From: Luidia sarsii
Lineage: Eukaryota > Echinodermata > Asteroidea > Paxillosida > Luidiidae
Assembly: GCA_949987565.1 (NCBI GenBank)
Contig: OX465102.1
Location: forward strand, 20,562,857 to 20,626,856
DNA length: 64,000 nt
Direction: 5' to 3'
Each line of letters begins with the position of its first letter. The first letter of the stretch is position 1. The position numbers were made by a program, and so were the translations under genes. Shown here in pieces: positions 21,101-29,400 of the stretch. Below the pieces are notes generated by a model that ran no database searches, was not told where the DNA came from, and saw only the letters and a program-made list of their open reading frames with translations.

Positions 21101-22769
21101 GTGTCCCTGCCAAATACTGTCCGCTCATTAGCATACTGATCGCTGATTGGTTAGCGTTAGGACTAGGATTAGGGTCGTTAGGGTTAGGGTTTGGATTAGA
21201 ATTAGGATTGGGATTAGGATTAGGGTTAGGATTAGGGTTGTTTGGGTTAGGGTTAGCGTTACGGTTACGGTTAGGGTCCAACGGTACCAAAGTGCCCAAC
21301 GTTGCGTGTGTTAGGCCAGCAACCATACACAATGCGTGTGTAGTGCGCAACCATACCCCAACCACGGTGGTTGAATGTCATACGTATTGGACCAATCAGC
21401 GATCAGTATGCTAATGAGTGGACACTATTTGGCATGACACCGGGGCAGCCAGGACTAGCCCTCCGCTCAGCGTCAGCCACGCCCCAATGCACGGCTGAAT
21501 TCCTCACGACCAGCTCCGATAGAATTGCGATCCCGACAGAGAACCCGGCCACGCCCCAAGCGTGGCCTATTTATACCCCGTGTCCACCCAGGCATAACCA
21601 TGCATGGTGAACAAAAGGAACAGCTAGATGGCTTACGCGCCTGCGGGTCAAAGGCCGTACGATCTCATCAGCTGAAACCCAACCATAACAATATGAGCGA
21701 GTTATGAGTGAGTGATATTATGGAGTTATGATTGTCAGTGATATTATGAACAAGTTGTGTGTTGATATCAACGAGTTATGAGTGAGTTACGGAGTTGAGT
21801 GTTGATATGAACAAATTGTGTGCTGATATCAATGAGTAATGAGTGTTGATATTAATGAGTATTGATATCAACAATTGATATTAATGAGTTATGAGTGTTA
21901 TACTATGAACGTTGATATTAATGAGTTATGAGTGTTATACTATGAACGTTGATATTAATGAGTTATGAGTTGAGTGCCGATATTAATGAGTTACGGTATG
22001 AGTGTTGATACTAACGAGTTGAGTGTTGATACTAACGAGTTGAGTGTTGATATTAACGAGATATTAGTGCTGATATCATAATGAGTTATGAGTGCTGACA
22101 TTAACGAGTTATCTTGGTCAGTCATCGGACGCTGAAATAACTCCCGTGTACATGCATTCACTAAACATTTCGGACGAGCGTCAACACGAGTATGATTTTT
22201 TGGTTTTGGTTTCTGACCATTGTACCTGCCATCCCAGGTGCGTCCTGGACGGAGAGTGCTCGCAGCCGTCGTGCAGGAAGGGCTACCAGTTCCAGCCGCC
22301 CAAATGCCAGTGCATCCAGAGTTACGGCTACCTCTCCAAGCGCGACCGCAACCGAGACCGCGACCGCGACCGCAACCGCGGCCCCAGCCACTCCAACGGC
22401 CGGGAACAGGGCCGGGGCCAGGACCGGCAGCGCACGGTGCCCTCGGCCAAGAGCGGCCGCACCATCTACGGGCCCGGCCAGCCGGCGGCCGCGCTTTCGC
22501 CGTCCAGCTCGGACGCCGTGGACGACGACGACGACGACGACAATGGCGACTCCTCCGCCTCCGCCCAGCTGCCGTTCGTCTCCGAGCCGGGCGGCCCGGA
22601 TCCGGGCGACGGGGCTTCCGCCATGGTGGGGGAAGACCTGCTGGTGGTCTGGGAGTCGGAGGCCTCGCCGGCGGAGGACTGCAGCAGCGACGGGCCGTCC
22701 TGTCAGCAGCAGCAACAGCCGGACGGGTCTGCGCAGGGATTCGGCAGCGGCGGCGGTGGCGGTGATTAG
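2947..22769 (+). CDS. VEGF/PDGF-family secreted growth factor (five exons)
   Basis: Joined exons 2947-3165, 15930-16137, 18129-18346, 19547-19842 and 22238-22769 give 1473 nt, 490 residues plus stop. Intron phases are 0, 1, 0 and 2, all with GT donors and AG acceptors. Residues 1-30 form a signal peptide (basic start, Leu/Val core, AAA end). The cystine-knot domain spans about 156-245: Cys156, 183, 189, 194, 195, 202, 243 and 245 match the eight family cysteines, with PPCMNVRRCAGSGCC as the PDGF signature. Residues 252-340 form a CxCxC-rich tail like those of VEGF-C/D and insect PVFs, with RSKR (303-306) as a possible convertase site. The rest is Arg/Asp-rich, Asp7, Gln5 and Gly-rich. Expected role: ligand for VEGFR/PVR-type receptor tyrosine kinases, which in echinoderms guides skeletogenic cells. 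No orthology call is possible here. Splice sites were read by eye. Confidence 0.9.
4235..4800 (+). repeat. Polypyrimidine CT-rich low-complexity tract
   Basis: About 560 bp of nearly pure C/T on the plus strand (CTCTCTCC and CCCATCCCT words), inside intron 1. The long Ser/Pro/Leu frames on one strand and the Arg/Gly/Glu frames on the other are translations of this tract, not proteins. Confidence 0.9.
5566..6594 (+). repeat. 35-bp satellite with palindromic TGTAGGCCTACA core
   Basis: About 29 copies of a 35-bp unit (ACGGACAGATAGGCATGTAG followed by GCCTACATCAATCCC). Units differ mainly at CCTACATC versus CCTTCATC; the first form makes TGTAGGCCTACA, a perfect 12-bp palindrome. One unit near 6180 is 34 bp. 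There is no long open frame. It lies within intron 1 of the VEGF-like gene. Confidence 0.97.
7295..7440 (-). mobile_element. Family A foldback element copy (minus strand)
   Basis: On the minus strand: CTGAAGAC, then a GGACAG/CTGTCC stem, GAATTAACGTCGGG, then the family A right arm (CTGGTTCTTTCCAGAACCAC) and CGGTGTCAACGCAAACC. The GAAA-CGTC junction carries an insertion (GAATTAACGTC), so the hammerhead-like motif is broken. Confidence 0.6.
7765..8045. mobile_element. Family D MITE copy, diverged
   Basis: Shares CAGGCTTCGGCTCCGGCATCGTCTCTG, TATCCAAAAGCTGAA, GGAGTTCTTTGAGTGAAGTTGAAG and the AAATGGACGAAAGAAGG tail with the other family D copies. The termini are eroded. Confidence 0.65.
8611..9253 (+). 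repeat. 46-bp tandem satellite
   Basis: About 14 copies of a 46-bp unit beginning GATGGAATATGCTACAGAAC and continuing CCCCTGTTTTTAACATACATTGGGGT. Copies are nearly identical, with scattered changes (ATACTACAG, AATGTGCTACAG, AACAGACATT), and divergence rises toward the right end. Since 46 is not a multiple of 3, open frames through it are incidental. Confidence 0.97.
9748..10085 (+). repeat. 16-bp tandem minisatellite
   Basis: About 21 copies of CTATAGGCAGTCGATC, alternating GATC and GGTC variants. The (IYRQS)n and (GSRSI)n frames are repeat translations. Confidence 0.97.
11085..11205 (+). mobile_element. Family D end plus family C terminal repeat
   Basis: TAAGCCGGGTTTTGGAAAAGGGCCC (family D terminus, 11088-11112) is followed by GGACAGATTCTGCACATTGTGATTGGCCAACGCGTTG and CTCTTGAGGGCGCGCTATTGTGAATCGCCC (family C arm, about 11128-11200). 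Apparently two element ends abut here. Confidence 0.55.
11928..12085. mobile_element. Family B Penelope-like inverted duplicate
   Basis: GGGCCTGACGTTTCGATCCTAGCAGGACCTTTCTGAAAGGC is followed by an inverted GGATCGAAACGTCC and the family B tail GTCATTTTAGTCAGTGAGCAGTTTGCAACA. It is the same head-to-head arrangement as at 28.5 kb. Confidence 0.7.
12455..13110. mobile_element. Possible long family C inverted-repeat element
   Basis: A minus-oriented arm at about 12460-12535 (GCGCCCTCATGAGTTTGCAACGCGTTGGCCAATCG) faces a plus-oriented arm at about 13035-13105 (GATTGGCCAACGCGTTGCAAACTCTTGAGG). The interior has no recognised coding sequence. The two arms may belong to one 650-bp element or to two solo copies. 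Confidence 0.45.
13216..13702. mobile_element. Foldback element with 31-bp minisatellite core
   Basis: Arms of about 100 bp (left: GAAGCTTAAAGTGACCTTCCGGGTTACC, later AAAGACGGAATACCGTGATATTTC; right: the near-perfect reverse complement ending GGCCACTTGAAGCTTCCGTACA) enclose about eight copies of a 31-bp unit, CGTCTTTCTCCGATACCGTA plus TCTCAGAAATC, at 13330-13580. Confidence 0.85.
14159..14353. mobile_element. Family A foldback element flanked by 8-bp direct repeat
   Basis: GGCTTTGCATGGTGGGTGAATCAATATAGGAAGGTTTGACGGTGACACCATG begins the left side; CAGGTTCTTTTCAGAACCACACC through CACCGCAAACCTTCCTAT is the right arm. TTGCTCAA flanks both sides (14151-14158 and 14354-14361), consistent with a target-site duplication. 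The spacer (GGTAACTCCAGTTACCACTT) has lost the hammerhead-like motif present at 60 kb. Confidence 0.7.
14852..15115 (+). pseudogene. LINE reverse-transcriptase C-terminal fragment
   Basis: The plus-strand frame reads HPRTLFIPRCRIKRYQNSF then FPRSASLWNSFPG, the RYxNSFFPR..LWNSLP pattern typical of the C-terminal end of non-LTR retrotransposon ORF2 proteins. The similarity then jumps frame near 15010-15040, so it is a decayed 5'-truncated insertion in VEGF-like intron 1. The clade cannot be assigned from so short a piece. Confidence 0.6.
15665..15880. mobile_element. Rearranged family A inverted-repeat copy
   Basis: GAGGGTTTGCGGTGACGCC and GGTATGGTTCTGAAAAGAACCTGAG form a left arm. A second right-arm-like segment (CTTTAAGAGACCTTATACGTGGTGTCAACGCAAACC) follows, then the inverted form of the GGCTTTGCATGGTGGGTG end at about 15860-15880. 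The word CATGTTGAACAATATA occurs twice (about 15668 and 15763). It ends about 50 bp before exon 2. Confidence 0.6.
15930..16137 (+). CDS. VEGF-like exon 2: pro-region
   Basis: Acceptor TTTCCTCTTGCAG|GAG, donor GAAGACG|GTGAGG, phase 0 to 1. It encodes 69 full codons: an amphipathic charged stretch (EYSREIARKVARARTPDEF) with one NES glycosylation site and no cysteine, between the signal region and the cystine knot. Confidence 0.85.
16802..16878 (+). repeat. SINE/LINE-like 3' tail (AAAGCGCCTTGAGC ... ATTATTATT)
   Basis: AGAGATAAAGCGCCTTGAGCATC, then GGCGCTATAGAAGAAAACTCATTATTATTAT, resembles the widespread GCGCTATATAAAT...(ATT)n tails of marine invertebrate retroposons. No 5' body was recognised. 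Confidence 0.45.
17077..17228. mobile_element. 150-bp MITE with about 36-bp terminal inverted repeats
   Basis: The left end ATAGATCGTTTGCACCGGCCGCCATCTTTGGGCCT pairs with the right end AGGCCCCAAAGATGGCCACCGGTGCGACCGATCTAT with few mismatches. The interior is non-coding. Confidence 0.8.
17464..17496. repeat. Perfect 15-bp-stem hairpin
   Basis: ATTCAGTGAATACCT, then ACC, then AGGTATTCACTGAAT: a perfect 15-bp inverted repeat with a 3-nt loop. No poly-T follows and no RNA gene is claimed. Confidence 0.85.
18129..18346 (+). CDS. VEGF-like exon 3: cystine-knot core
   Basis: Acceptor CTCTCGCCCCCAG|TG, donor GGGGAA|GTGAGT, phase 1 to 0. It carries Cys156 to Cys202 including the PDGF signature, and NET and NVT glycosylation sites (Asn205, Asn211). 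The ring between the second and third signature cysteines is CAGSGCC, longer than the usual CxGCC. Confidence 0.92.
18390..19355 (+). repeat. 26-bp minisatellite filling VEGF-like intron 3
   Basis: About 37 copies of TCCGAGTCCCATCCCTCGAG plus GCC(G/A/T)AG, each with an XhoI-type CTCGAG. It starts about 45 bp after the exon 3 donor and occupies roughly 965 of the 1200 intron bases. Variants occur in ordered blocks (higher-order repeats). As 26 is not a multiple of 3, every frame is open in places; the GLGLGLEGWDSDSASRDG-type frames are artefacts. Confidence 0.97.
19547..19842 (+). CDS. VEGF-like exon 4: end of cystine knot and CxCxC tail
   Basis: Acceptor CCCCGTGGAG|TTT after a long pyrimidine tract, donor GAGTGCAA|GTGAGT, phase 0 to 2. 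It encodes the last two knot cysteines (CSC, 243-245), then CRCEC and CDCSC modules (268-272, 287-291) and the basic KIKRSKRK segment. The acceptor is GAG rather than CAG/TAG, but it is the only one that keeps the frame and the domain continuous. Confidence 0.88.
21083..21442. mobile_element. Foldback element with degenerate telomere-like core
   Basis: The left arm, ending CTCATTAGCATACTGATCGCTGATTGGTT (to 21152), pairs with the right arm ACCAATCAGCGATCAGTATGCTAATGAG (21391-21418). Between the arms, 21151-21285 is built of TTAGGG, TTAGGA, TTACGG and TTAGCG hexamers. The reverse strand reads (NPNPNP)n, a repeat artefact. Confidence 0.8.
21690..22110 (+). repeat. AT-rich degenerate tandem array (GAGTTATGAGTGTTGATATTAA)
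   Basis: Units of about 20-30 bp built from GAGTTATGAGTG and TTGATATTAA words, spacing irregular. A small related patch lies at 20235-20320. It ends about 125 bp before exon 5. Confidence 0.75.
22238..22769 (+). CDS. VEGF-like exon 5: last cysteine module and polar tail
   Basis: Acceptor CTGCCATCCCAG|G, phase 2, stop TAG at 22767-22769. It begins CVLDGECSQPSCRKGYQ and ends the cysteine module with CQC, then an (RD/RN)n basic stretch, Asp7, Gln5 and a final Gly5-Asp. The tail is GC-rich, so long open frames exist in other frames and on the other strand; only this one continues from exon 4. Confidence 0.88.
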
Positions 22770-23217
22770 CCCTCTAGGTGGCGCTGTACAGTAATACCAC
22801 ACGCCACAGACGTGAGGCCCTTTTCATAGTCTTTACGAATCTCCGGATCAGGCTCGGACTCATGCTTTGGCCCCGTCGTAAACATACAGTAGGTCTGTGT
22901 GGTTTGTCACAAAAACTGACGGCTTGCTGTCCTGTTCAGCACGTGGCATTCACCTCCAAATTGCGGTCAGACGCTTCTATAATGGCTGTCATAATACCAG
23001 GTATTGAAGAAATGAGACCGATCGCCCAGTCTGAGCCTTTCTCTCGAGTTCGTACAGGGCTATATAGATACTCTTTTTAGGGACAACAGAGGGCGCAACG
23101 GCTCAAGATCGCGGAAGCATACATTTTCGGGAAACCCATGGGCCAAATTACAGGGCGCCACCACGGCTTCAGTGACGTAAACCACAGGTAGCGTTTAGCA
23201 CAAGTGAGGTCACACCG

Positions 23218-23465
23218 TGGCCCTTTTCCGAAACCCGGCTAAGGCCTCAGTTCCGGCTTCGTCTCTGTCATCCAAAAGCTGAAAACACAGGTTGGAGTTC
23301 TTTGTTGAAGTTGAAGCTTTGGATTCGTCTTCAAAGTGCGGTGTAACAACATTCAAAAAGGAAGCCCCAAACCTCCCATTTTCACGCCTTGTACATTAAA
23401 ACGGACGGACGAAAGAAAGAGAAAGCCCGAGCCTGAGCCTATCTCGGGTTTTGGAAAAGGGCCCA
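23218..23465. mobile_element. Family D MITE, nearly full-length
   Basis: Begins GGCCCTTTTCCGAAACCCGGCTAAGGCC and ends CTATCTCGGGTTTTGGAAAAGGGCCCA. The terminal inverted repeats are about 20 bp and the interior is shared with the 32.9-kb copy (AGGTTGGAGTTCTTTGTTGAAGTTGAAG). It may provide the ATTAAA at 23395. Confidence 0.8.
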
Positions 23466-24502
23466 ATACAAACGCACGGTTAGTCGGATCCCCCCCCCCC
23501 CACATATTCGTATACCCAGCACGATTTGAGGCAGATAATTCATTGGTAACACGGAGCAGGATACCAGTTGATACCGGTGTCGATGAATTCTCTGCCTCAA
23601 ATCGTGCTGCATAGGCCTATGCATATTCTTGCCACTGCGGTTCACCCCGACGTCGATTTCAATTATGGCGCCGTGGGTCTATAGGCCTACTAATACCCGT
23701 GCCTCACACCAACGACGTGCATGTATTCCGAAACCAATGTTGAACGAGGCGGGCCCGAGTTGGTACTAGGTGTTGGTACTAGGCACTAGAGTACACACCT
23801 TCGACCAAAGATTTGAGTAACGGCAGCGAATGTAGTATTTTAAGAAACCGCGGAGGCTGGACAAAACTGTGACGACTGGGTCCTTGAGCGCACGGTCGAG
23901 AGAGCTGAATGCTAGGGCGACTTATCGAATGCTATGATTCATTTGGTGGTTGTTGAGTGGTTACATTTTCAAATGTGACAGACACCTTTGACACGAGTAC
24001 TCTTTGAGGTGCGAAACCAACGGCCGTTTGGCTTTACGTCAGCAATTATTAACCAGTGACGTCACTTTGCGCATACATAACGTGATTCGTCACCCACTTG
24101 CCGGGTGCTTATTTTCGTCAGGACTGTCAAGTAGCGTTAAGACCATAGCGGGACAGCTCTGAGGAAACAGTGTAAAATAATTAGCCACCAACTGGAAACT
24201 TTTTTTCTTCTTCCGAAGACATACGAAAACACGACCGGCGGTAGTGTAGTTGACGTTTACAGAAAAATACAGGCTATTATCATCGGGATTGTTGCCATGT
24301 TAAGGAGTGGGCATTCCGTCGTTACCATGGGAACCTATGGGTGTCCTCATTAGGGATAATTTGCATATTTCATACATTGTATACCATTTCCAGCTTTAAT
24401 CTTCCCTAGCAATCGAACACTAAACAGCTGAACAGCATTTCAATCAGTTACGCTTACTCTAGTTTGCTAGTTTCGTATCGGTTATTTTTTGGTAACTTAC
24501 TT

Positions 24503-24527
24503 TTTATTCAAGCATGATGTAAATAAA
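24503..24527. terminator. Candidate convergent poly(A) signals
   Basis: TTTATT (24503-24508) reads AATAAA on the minus strand, and AATAAA lies on the plus strand at 24522-24527. They could serve the sulfotransferase and the VEGF-like gene. Both 3' ends are unproven; the VEGF-like 3' UTR would be about 1.75 kb. Confidence 0.3.
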
Positions 24528-24834
24528 AAGTCAAGGAAATTATAAAGAGTAATATGAAATACTAAAAAATAATGATTGATTGATGATTAAAGCCATGAAG
24601 AATGATAGTACGTGTACTGCTGGAACAAGACAAGACTGAAATAAACATTTGACTTCGAAGAATCGCCTGGCTTGGAAACCGTGTAACATTTCTATGAATA
24701 TTCATGAGTCCAGGGTCAAAGGGAACACGTCCTTCCCCCCTTCTCCAGTCCTCTTCCATCCCCAGAATTCACGATCTTGCTTAAGAGCACCCATAAATCG
24801 GCAAGTTTGGGCAAAAAGGTGAGTTACTGCACAA

Positions 24835-25197
24835 TACGGGCGATTAATAAATAGTGCGCCCTCAAGAGTTTGTAACGCGTTGTCCAATCACAATTCCCGG
24901 CAAGTTTCCAGACGTGCATTTTTTTTTGGGGGGGAAGCACTATCTGGGCTCCAGCCGGGTAGGTCATAAATAATTCAACAAAGTGACGTAGAAGTGAAGT
25001 GAATATATTAATATGTACTGTACATGTACACTGTACAATGTGCAGTACATGTACATTATTCATATACGTCATAATGTTGAATTATTCATGACCTACCTGG
25101 CTGGAGCCCAGATAGTGCTTCCCTGCATTGGGTCGACCGATTCCGCGCATTGTGATTGGCCAACTCTTGAGGGCGCACTATTGAAAATTGCGCGAAT
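24835..25197. mobile_element. Long family C foldback element
   Basis: The left arm (TAGTGCGCCCTCAAGAGTTTG, later AAGCACTATCTGGGCTCCAGCCGGGTAGGTCATAAATAATTC) is matched in reverse by the right arm (GAATTATTCATGACCTACCTGGCTGGAGCCCAGATAGTGCTT, later GATTGGCCAACTCTTGAGGGCGCACTA). Arms are about 140 bp around a GTACATGTAC-rich centre. It ends about 70 bp from the sulfotransferase stop codon, so it may lie in the 3' UTR. Confidence 0.85.
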
Positions 25198-25266
25198 TAA
25201 TGTGCAACTGCAGCATTTTTGGACAACGATCATTTCAGAGTGGAAGTGGGCAAGTTCGACACGAAA

Positions 25267-26400
25267 TCAACCGCCCGCCGTTGCGTTCTGCAGGTAGGGC
25301 GGCACGGTATAGCCGAACATGTCGAAGTCCACGGCGTAGCGTCTCCGGAGGGCCTTGATCTCCGCGGCCGCCAGCTGCGAGAAGTACTGTTCGATCCGGG
25401 CTCGCTGCGAGCTGCCCGTGGGGTTGGTGGAGGCGGGGAAGCTCTGGTTCGCCAGGCCCGTGGCGGCCATGATGGCGTCGGCGTCCTCCTTGAGCGTGGT
25501 GTAGGCGCCCACGTAGTCGTAGCGCACCATGCACGGCTGGCACTGGCGGTACATCTCCTTCCAGTGCGCCTCCAGGTACTGGTTCCCCGGGTCGGCCACG
25601 AAGCGGGCGAACTGGGGGAAACTGATGTTGAACGTGCCGTCCCGCAGCCGGGCGGCACCGTCACGGGCATCGGCACGGGAACCCATACGGGCACCGGCAC
25701 GGGAACCGGGCGCGGCGTAGCGGGCCATCTTGGCGGCGTTGGCCTGCCTGAATTGCTTGCTGGCCGGGTAGTCCAGCTGGAACTTGTCCACGTAGGCCGA
25801 GAGGAGGCGCTCGAAGGGGTGGCGGGCGAACATGAAGGTCCGGTAGTCCCTCAGGAGGCGGGCGGCGGTCTTCAGCGGGTACGAGCTCAGCGTGCGCAGG
25901 TGGGCGTCGGCGGCCAGGTGGGTGGCGCGCTGCTCCAACCGCGAGGCGGCGGGCGCCACCCCTTTGGCCACCAGCAGGATGCGCTTCCAGTTGGTGCAGC
26001 TGACCTTGGGCACGTAGCAGTAGATGAGCCGGTGCGAGGGCAGCACCAGTAGGTGCGTCATTGTGCGTAGCGTGTCCGCCGTCAGGCGGTAGTACAGAGA
26101 CGGGCTGACGGGCCGACCCCAGAGGGCGCTGCAGGTCTCCGTCACGCGGCGCCGCCGGCTCTCCTGCTCGCGCCCCCAGCGGCAGCCTTGGTCGCAGCTC
26201 TCCCCGACCGTGCCGCTGGCGGCGGGCTCCGCGGCAGTGCTGCCGGCGGCGGGTGTCACCGGGGCCGCTGCGGCAGCCGGGCGGCCGGTCGTGGGACGCC
26301 GAGGGGTCGATGAGTTGGTGCCGGGACCGCCCATCAAGGCGGCCAGGCCCTGAAGCATCTCCGTGTTCACGAACTGCACGTCGTTGCCAATCGCATCCGG
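25267..26400 (-). CDS. Sulfotransferase exon 3: catalytic domain
   Basis: The acceptor is CATAACGCAG| just above 26400 and the stop TGA is at 25269-25267. It encodes 377 residues with both PAPS-binding motifs and an NIS glycosylation site, and an Arg/Ala/Gly-rich insertion (SRAGARMGSRADARDGAARL) in the middle of the catalytic domain. The opposite-strand frame of 277 codons is a GC-rich shadow. Confidence 0.93.
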   Translation of the reverse strand, partial: PDAIGNDVQFVNTEMLQGLAALMGGPGTNSSTPRRPTTGRPAAAAAPVTPAAGSTAAEPAASGTVGESCDQGCRWGREQESRRRRVTETCSALWGRPVSPSLYYRLTADTLRTMTHLLVLPSHRLIYCYVPKVSCTNWKRILLVAKGVAPAASRLEQRATHLAADAHLRTLSSYPLKTAARLLRDYRTFMFARHPFERLLSAYVDKFQLDYPASKQFRQANAAKMARYAAPGSRAGARMGSRADARDGAARLRDGTFNISFPQFARFVADPGNQYLEAHWKEMYRQCQPCMVRYDYVGAYTTLKEDADAIMAATGLANQSFPASTNPTGSSQRARIEQYFSQLAAAEIKALRRRYAVDFDMFGYTVPPYLQNATAGG

Positions 26401-29400
26401 CTGCGTTATGTTTTCAAATAAGAAGGGGAAAACAAACCGAAATAAATTTCAGCAACCTGAACTTCAAGTACCCGCATGCAGCAACGACCCCGGGCCCTCT
26501 TCTCAATATGGACGCAAATCTCAATCAGCGATCCGTTCACTGGTTCGCTCCATGAACTATTGATAACTATTCTTGATTTATGAAAACCTCAACACAACGA
26601 TATCCCAAACTGGCGTGCTGTAAGGTTAAGCACACACTAAACAGCGTACTCCTCACGGAATACGAACGTCGTCATCTGGTCCTGTTAGAAGCCGCTTCGA
26701 TAACATCCTCGTCCGTGGAGTTCGTGACTATTTTGGGCAAAGATTACACGTATCCAAGTACGTGTGAACCCCGTGTGTTTTTTTTCTGGCAAGCTTCCGT
26801 TTACTCACTCAACAACCCAAATTCACGAAAGCGCAAGCACCCACTGCAGACGTCTGCGTCAACGGATGTACTTTTATAATTAATTTTCAGGCATGGAGGA
26901 TGGTTTCTCTTCTGAAGGAAAAACACGAATATTGTGTGGTCAGGTGGTCCACCATTTGAGGAGTATCGAGTTCATGTGAGTGGTCAGGGATGACCTGTTG
27001 CACTGATCAATGGGGACGTGACCATGAGGCGTGTAATCCCACCACAGTGACCACGTGGACATCTGAGATGGTGGCATCCGTTTTCAAAACTCGCAAGACA
27101 ATCGGTAACACTAAATATCTGTGAACAACTGAAATGAATCTGTAACAGTACACTGTGTGTACCAGCGAGTCACATCTGGCACAATCGGACGTCTGTGCCG
27201 CTTTTGCCATGCTACATATTGTTTTGTGATAGGCTGAAAAGAGTCTTTGTTTAAGACTTGGATAAAATAGTGGTGCCCGGATTCGGAGGGCCCGGCTACG
27301 GTGCGTGGTAGCACCAGCGGCGCTCCCAACTTGGAGCCTGTCCGGGCACGGAGAGGTTGAACGCTTCCTGCATACAGTATCTGACCAGCACCAGACAGTG
27401 GTCAGCTCAGCTGCAGCCGGGGCTTTCTGAGAAAGGCATGCAAGCCTGGGCCGGTCCTCTGACGACGGGCAGAGTACCGTACTGTCCGACACGTTGAGCT
27501 GTCGGCTGAGTTCAGAGCCATGACTCCATCTCCAAAAAGAGACGACTTGCGTCTTGTCACTGCAAACGTTCCACATCGAGTACGGGCGACTCACACTGGT
27601 GCGCCCTCAAGAGTTTGCAACGCGTGGGCATAATTATCACGATGCGTGGAATCTGTCGACCCATTCCAGACGACCGTGCATTGCCGCCTCTGATTTAGTG
27701 GTTCCACATTCTACTACACTCCCCGCTCCAATGTTTGGATACTGTCAGTATCAATTTCGCGGACTGAGAATGTTCAGTCGAGGGACTAGCTTCTGTGTTA
27801 GTCTGCGGTCTCTAGTTTTATCTCATCAGGGATTCGAGTAGCTGACTGCAAAGTAAAAAGTCCAAAATCACCTTCATAACGCTTCCGCTGACAGGGTTGG
27901 TTACGCAACCCACCAGGGGCCCCAACACTGGATGTGTGGGATGGGGACGTGTCCAAAGATAACACAGTGGATGGAGGGTCGTAAAGGAACACCCGCAGGG
28001 CATGGGAGCGGGACTTATTTTTAAGGTTAAACTCAATGGGGTTATCCTCAAATTTAGTCCTAAGGTGCTAAAACAAAAATGCGTCGAAAGTCCAAACGAC
28101 AACTTTGGTCAGTCGGGCTAACCTATTCGAGTTTAGTCTCGAAGTTAACCCCTCGTATGAACTCGTCACTGGTGTTTCCCCTGAGCTTTGTGGGTTATTG
28201 GGATTCATTCACGCGTATGCTGCGAGCGGTATCACAACCGGGGTTGCTGGGACAGCCATTAGAAATAAAGACTCACCTGGATTACCTTCTGAGAACCGCC
28301 GTTGCTCACACTCGTCGCCAATACGGTGGTGCCGTGGCCGCTGGGTGGGGACGAACTGTCCTTCTGCCGGCCGTGGGAGAACGCCATCTGCCCGTCACCA
28401 ATGTCGGCCGAGGCTGCGTGCCTGTGCACCATCAATTCTGTCCAGTGGAGCGATCGCACAAAAACGCTCAACTTCGCTGAGGCTATTCTCTTTGATTTAC
28501 TCTCAAAATTTAGTGGGCCTGACGTTTCGATCCTAGCAGGACCTTTCTCAAAGGCAGAGAAAGGTCCTGCTAGGATCGAAACGGATCGAAACGTCAGGCC
28601 CACTAAATTTTGGGATTTGCATTTTGGTAATTTTAGTCAGTAAGCAGTTTGCAACATTTGTGTATATCACTCTTTGAATTACAATATTTACACGCATACA
28701 CAATCAGGCCTATTCAGGATCGGATGCTTTACTTCCGGACATGGGAGGAAGGCGAGGGCTTTCTCAGGGTCAAAGTTCAGCTTGGATAGGCTTTGTATAA
28801 TTATAATTAGGCCTATGTACATCTCAGAATTTAGTGGGCCTGACATTTCGATCCTAGCAGGACCTTTCTCAAAGGCAGAGTGACAAGGAAAAAACAGATA
28901 CAATGTACACGAAGGAAGGGGGAAGAGAGTGAATAGGACACGGATCAGAAACGAGGAAAGGACAACGAGGAAAGCGGGTAGGGCGAGACCAAAAGGAAGG
29001 GCAAGGAGTAGGGTAGGGATTAGTGAGAAGAGGGGGAAGATCAAAGAGAGAAGTGTGGAGGAGTGAACACAAAAGAAGGATTATCAGAAAGCTTGCACGG
29101 TGTTAGACTGTTATTCCTGTATGTTGAGACCAAGTGGTTGAATAGTCCGAAGACGCTTTATCCACATTTTCTCACGGCTAAGCCGGACAGCATCGCTACG
29201 GTGATCAATGGATTCTAGGCCCAGTACTTATCCGATATCTGATATCGAATTAAGCTCTGATGTTTGACTTCCGGCCATGAGAGGAAGGCGAGTGCTTTCT
29301 GTGGGTCAAAGGTCAGCTTGTATATAATGTACTGTATACAATATTTAAAGGAGATATTGAATAGTAAAGAATTATTGCCTCTCCCCTTTGTTGTACTATT

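Larger units (their letters stand above)
19843..22237 (+). other. VEGF-like intron 4
   Basis: Contains GTTGATAT-type tandem words (20235-20320), a GC-rich stretch of imperfect CCAGCTCC/GGCGG repeats (20600-21070), a foldback with telomere-like repeats (21083-21442) and an AT-rich GAGTTATGAGTGTTGATATTA array (21690-22110). No exon was recognised. Confidence 0.65.
22770..25266. other. Intergenic space between convergent VEGF-like and sulfotransferase genes
   Basis: About 2.5 kb presumably holding both 3' UTRs. It contains a family D copy (23218-23465), an unannotated stretch (23470-24500) in which nothing was recognised, candidate poly(A) signals near 24.5 kb, and a long foldback (24835-25197). 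Confidence 0.6.
26401..28276 (-). other. Sulfotransferase intron 2
   Basis: Contains copy 1 of a duplicated segment (26615-26936), a diverged family A copy (27340-27600) joined to a family C arm (about 27580-27690), and otherwise nothing recognised. Confidence 0.55.

Noticed and set aside
22161..22802. 213-codon minus-strand frame opposite VEGF-like exon 5
   Set aside because: A GC-rich shadow of a phase-supported exon, with no domain and only Ala/Val/Arg composition.
25219..26052. 277-codon plus-strand frame opposite the sulfotransferase catalytic exon
   Set aside because: The minus strand carries clear PAPS-binding motifs; the plus frame is a high-GC shadow.
27007..27594. 195-codon minus-strand frame
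   Set aside because: It runs through a decayed family A element and has no recognised domain.
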